A DNA stretch of 64,000 bases from Halostella salina (lineage in GTDB: Archaea > Halobacteriota > Halobacteria > Halobacteriales > Natronoarchaeaceae). The stretch spans positions 62,001 to 126,000 of the forward strand of contig NZ_RCIH01000003.1 in NCBI RefSeq assembly GCF_003675855.1, read 5' to 3'. Positions 63,660-64,000 of the stretch are shown here, piece after piece. A program made the translations under genes and the position numbers. The notes beneath the pieces are model-generated. The model was not told the DNA's origin and did no database searches. It saw nothing but the letters and a program-made list of their open reading frames with translations. The stretch's first letter is position 1. Every line of letters starts with the position of its first letter.

Positions 63660-64000
63660 TCAGAGCTGTTCCCAGGCGTCCTCGTCGTCGGGGTCGGGTG
63701 CGTCCCCGAGCATCCCGTCGGCGTTCGCCGCCGCTTCGGCGGCCGACTGCTCCTCGGCCGCGGCGTCGATCGTTCCGACGTCCGGCCACGCCATCTGGTC
63801 CCAGGACCCCTCGCGGCAGTAGTAGTAGATCATGTCACCGTCGATCACGGCGTAGATGTCGGACCGCTGGTCGTGGATCACCCGCTGGTTCCCGTCTATC
63901 GCCACGTCGACCACGTCCTCCAGCGTGTCCAGCTGGACCTGCTCCTTGTCGACCCACATCGGGATCGACCCACAGGAGATCCACTCGTCGTGCCGGCGGC
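63660..64000 (-). CDS. Haloarchaeal protein of unknown function, 5' end outside the window
   Basis: The stop is at 63660. The first methionine in the window is at 63959, but the frame continues without a stop to the window edge, and the upstream part (RRHDEWISCGSIP) also reads like a halophilic protein. The gene therefore probably starts beyond 64000. The visible 99 residues after that methionine include VIHDQRSDIYAVIDGDMIYYYC and an acidic C-terminal tail. I recognise no family. Confidence 0.7.
   Translation of the reverse strand, partial: RRHDEWISCGSIPMWVDKEQVQLDTLEDVVDVAIDGNQRVIHDQRSDIYAVIDGDMIYYYCREGSWDQMAWPDVGTIDAAAEEQSAAEAAANADGMLGDAPDPDDEDAWEQL

Overview
The window is chromosomal DNA from a halophilic archaeon (class Halobacteria). 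The signs are very high GC, proteins rich in Asp/Glu and poor in Lys, gyrase next to an archaeal topoisomerase VI, ribosomal protein S17e, F420 biosynthesis, dodecin, TrmB and bacterio-opsin-activator-type regulators, twin-arginine lipoprotein signals on binding proteins, and many genes whose TATA-like box lies 25-30 bases before the start codon, as expected for leaderless mRNAs. I cannot name the genus. I see no transposase, integrase, CRISPR array or phage gene. Gene density and composition look like core chromosome throughout, apart from short scars around the single tRNA.

Layout. 0-4.6 kb: a type IV pilus/secretion ATPase overlapping its membrane platform protein, then a methyltransferase. 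4.6-5.15 kb: tRNA-Gly(TCC) surrounded by partial copies of its own ends. 5.15-12 kb: a DUF21 membrane protein, a Gfo6/xylose-dehydrogenase-like oxidoreductase, uridine phosphorylase, a type II NADH dehydrogenase-like flavoprotein, a winged-helix regulator, a GalE-like protein with an altered catalytic motif, and arginase. 12-20.4 kb: a topoisomerase block, gyrB-gyrA on the minus strand and top6B-top6A on the plus strand, diverging from one intergenic region. 20.4-24 kb: a tiny zinc-ribbon protein, ATP-dependent DNA ligase and a glutamate-cysteine-ligase-like protein. 24-28.6 kb: cofD, a dihydrouridine-synthase-like gene, a CitG-like gene and a DUF447 gene, followed by rps17e and asd. 28.6-33.2 kb: D-2-hydroxyacid dehydrogenase, enoyl-CoA hydratase, a geranylgeranyl-reductase-like flavoprotein, and an iron-type binding lipoprotein behind a DtxR-type iron box. 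33.5-51 kb: mixed stress, membrane and metabolic genes (universal stress proteins, CNNM/CorC, alpha/beta hydrolase, HisD, A-type Fe-S protein, dodecin, PAP2, an orphan peptide-type binding protein, a DUF2238 pair, a YdjM-like protein, two MscS channels, a serine-pyruvate-type aminotransferase, PAC2). 51-63.6 kb: a carbohydrate locus with two TrmB-family regulators, an aldo/keto reductase, a complete CUT1-type ABC transporter, a small membrane protein, a Gfo/Idh/MocA dehydrogenase, an HtrA-like exported protease and a sugar-isomerase-type TIM barrel. The last gene, on the minus strand, runs off the window.

How it fits together. The topoisomerase block sets supercoiling, and the gyrB side of its shared promoter region carries alternating purine-pyrimidine DNA. 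The 51-63.6 kb locus reads as uptake, oxidation and isomerisation of an unidentified sugar or polyol under TrmB control. The iron box ties the 32 kb lipoprotein to iron limitation. Nothing in the window is clearly a wholly new system. The leads I consider most worth testing are the cofD/Dus-like/CitG-like/DUF447 run, the sugar locus with its small coupled membrane protein, the gyrB promoter structure, the three-arm repeat before the first trmB-like gene, and the nested tRNA-end duplications.
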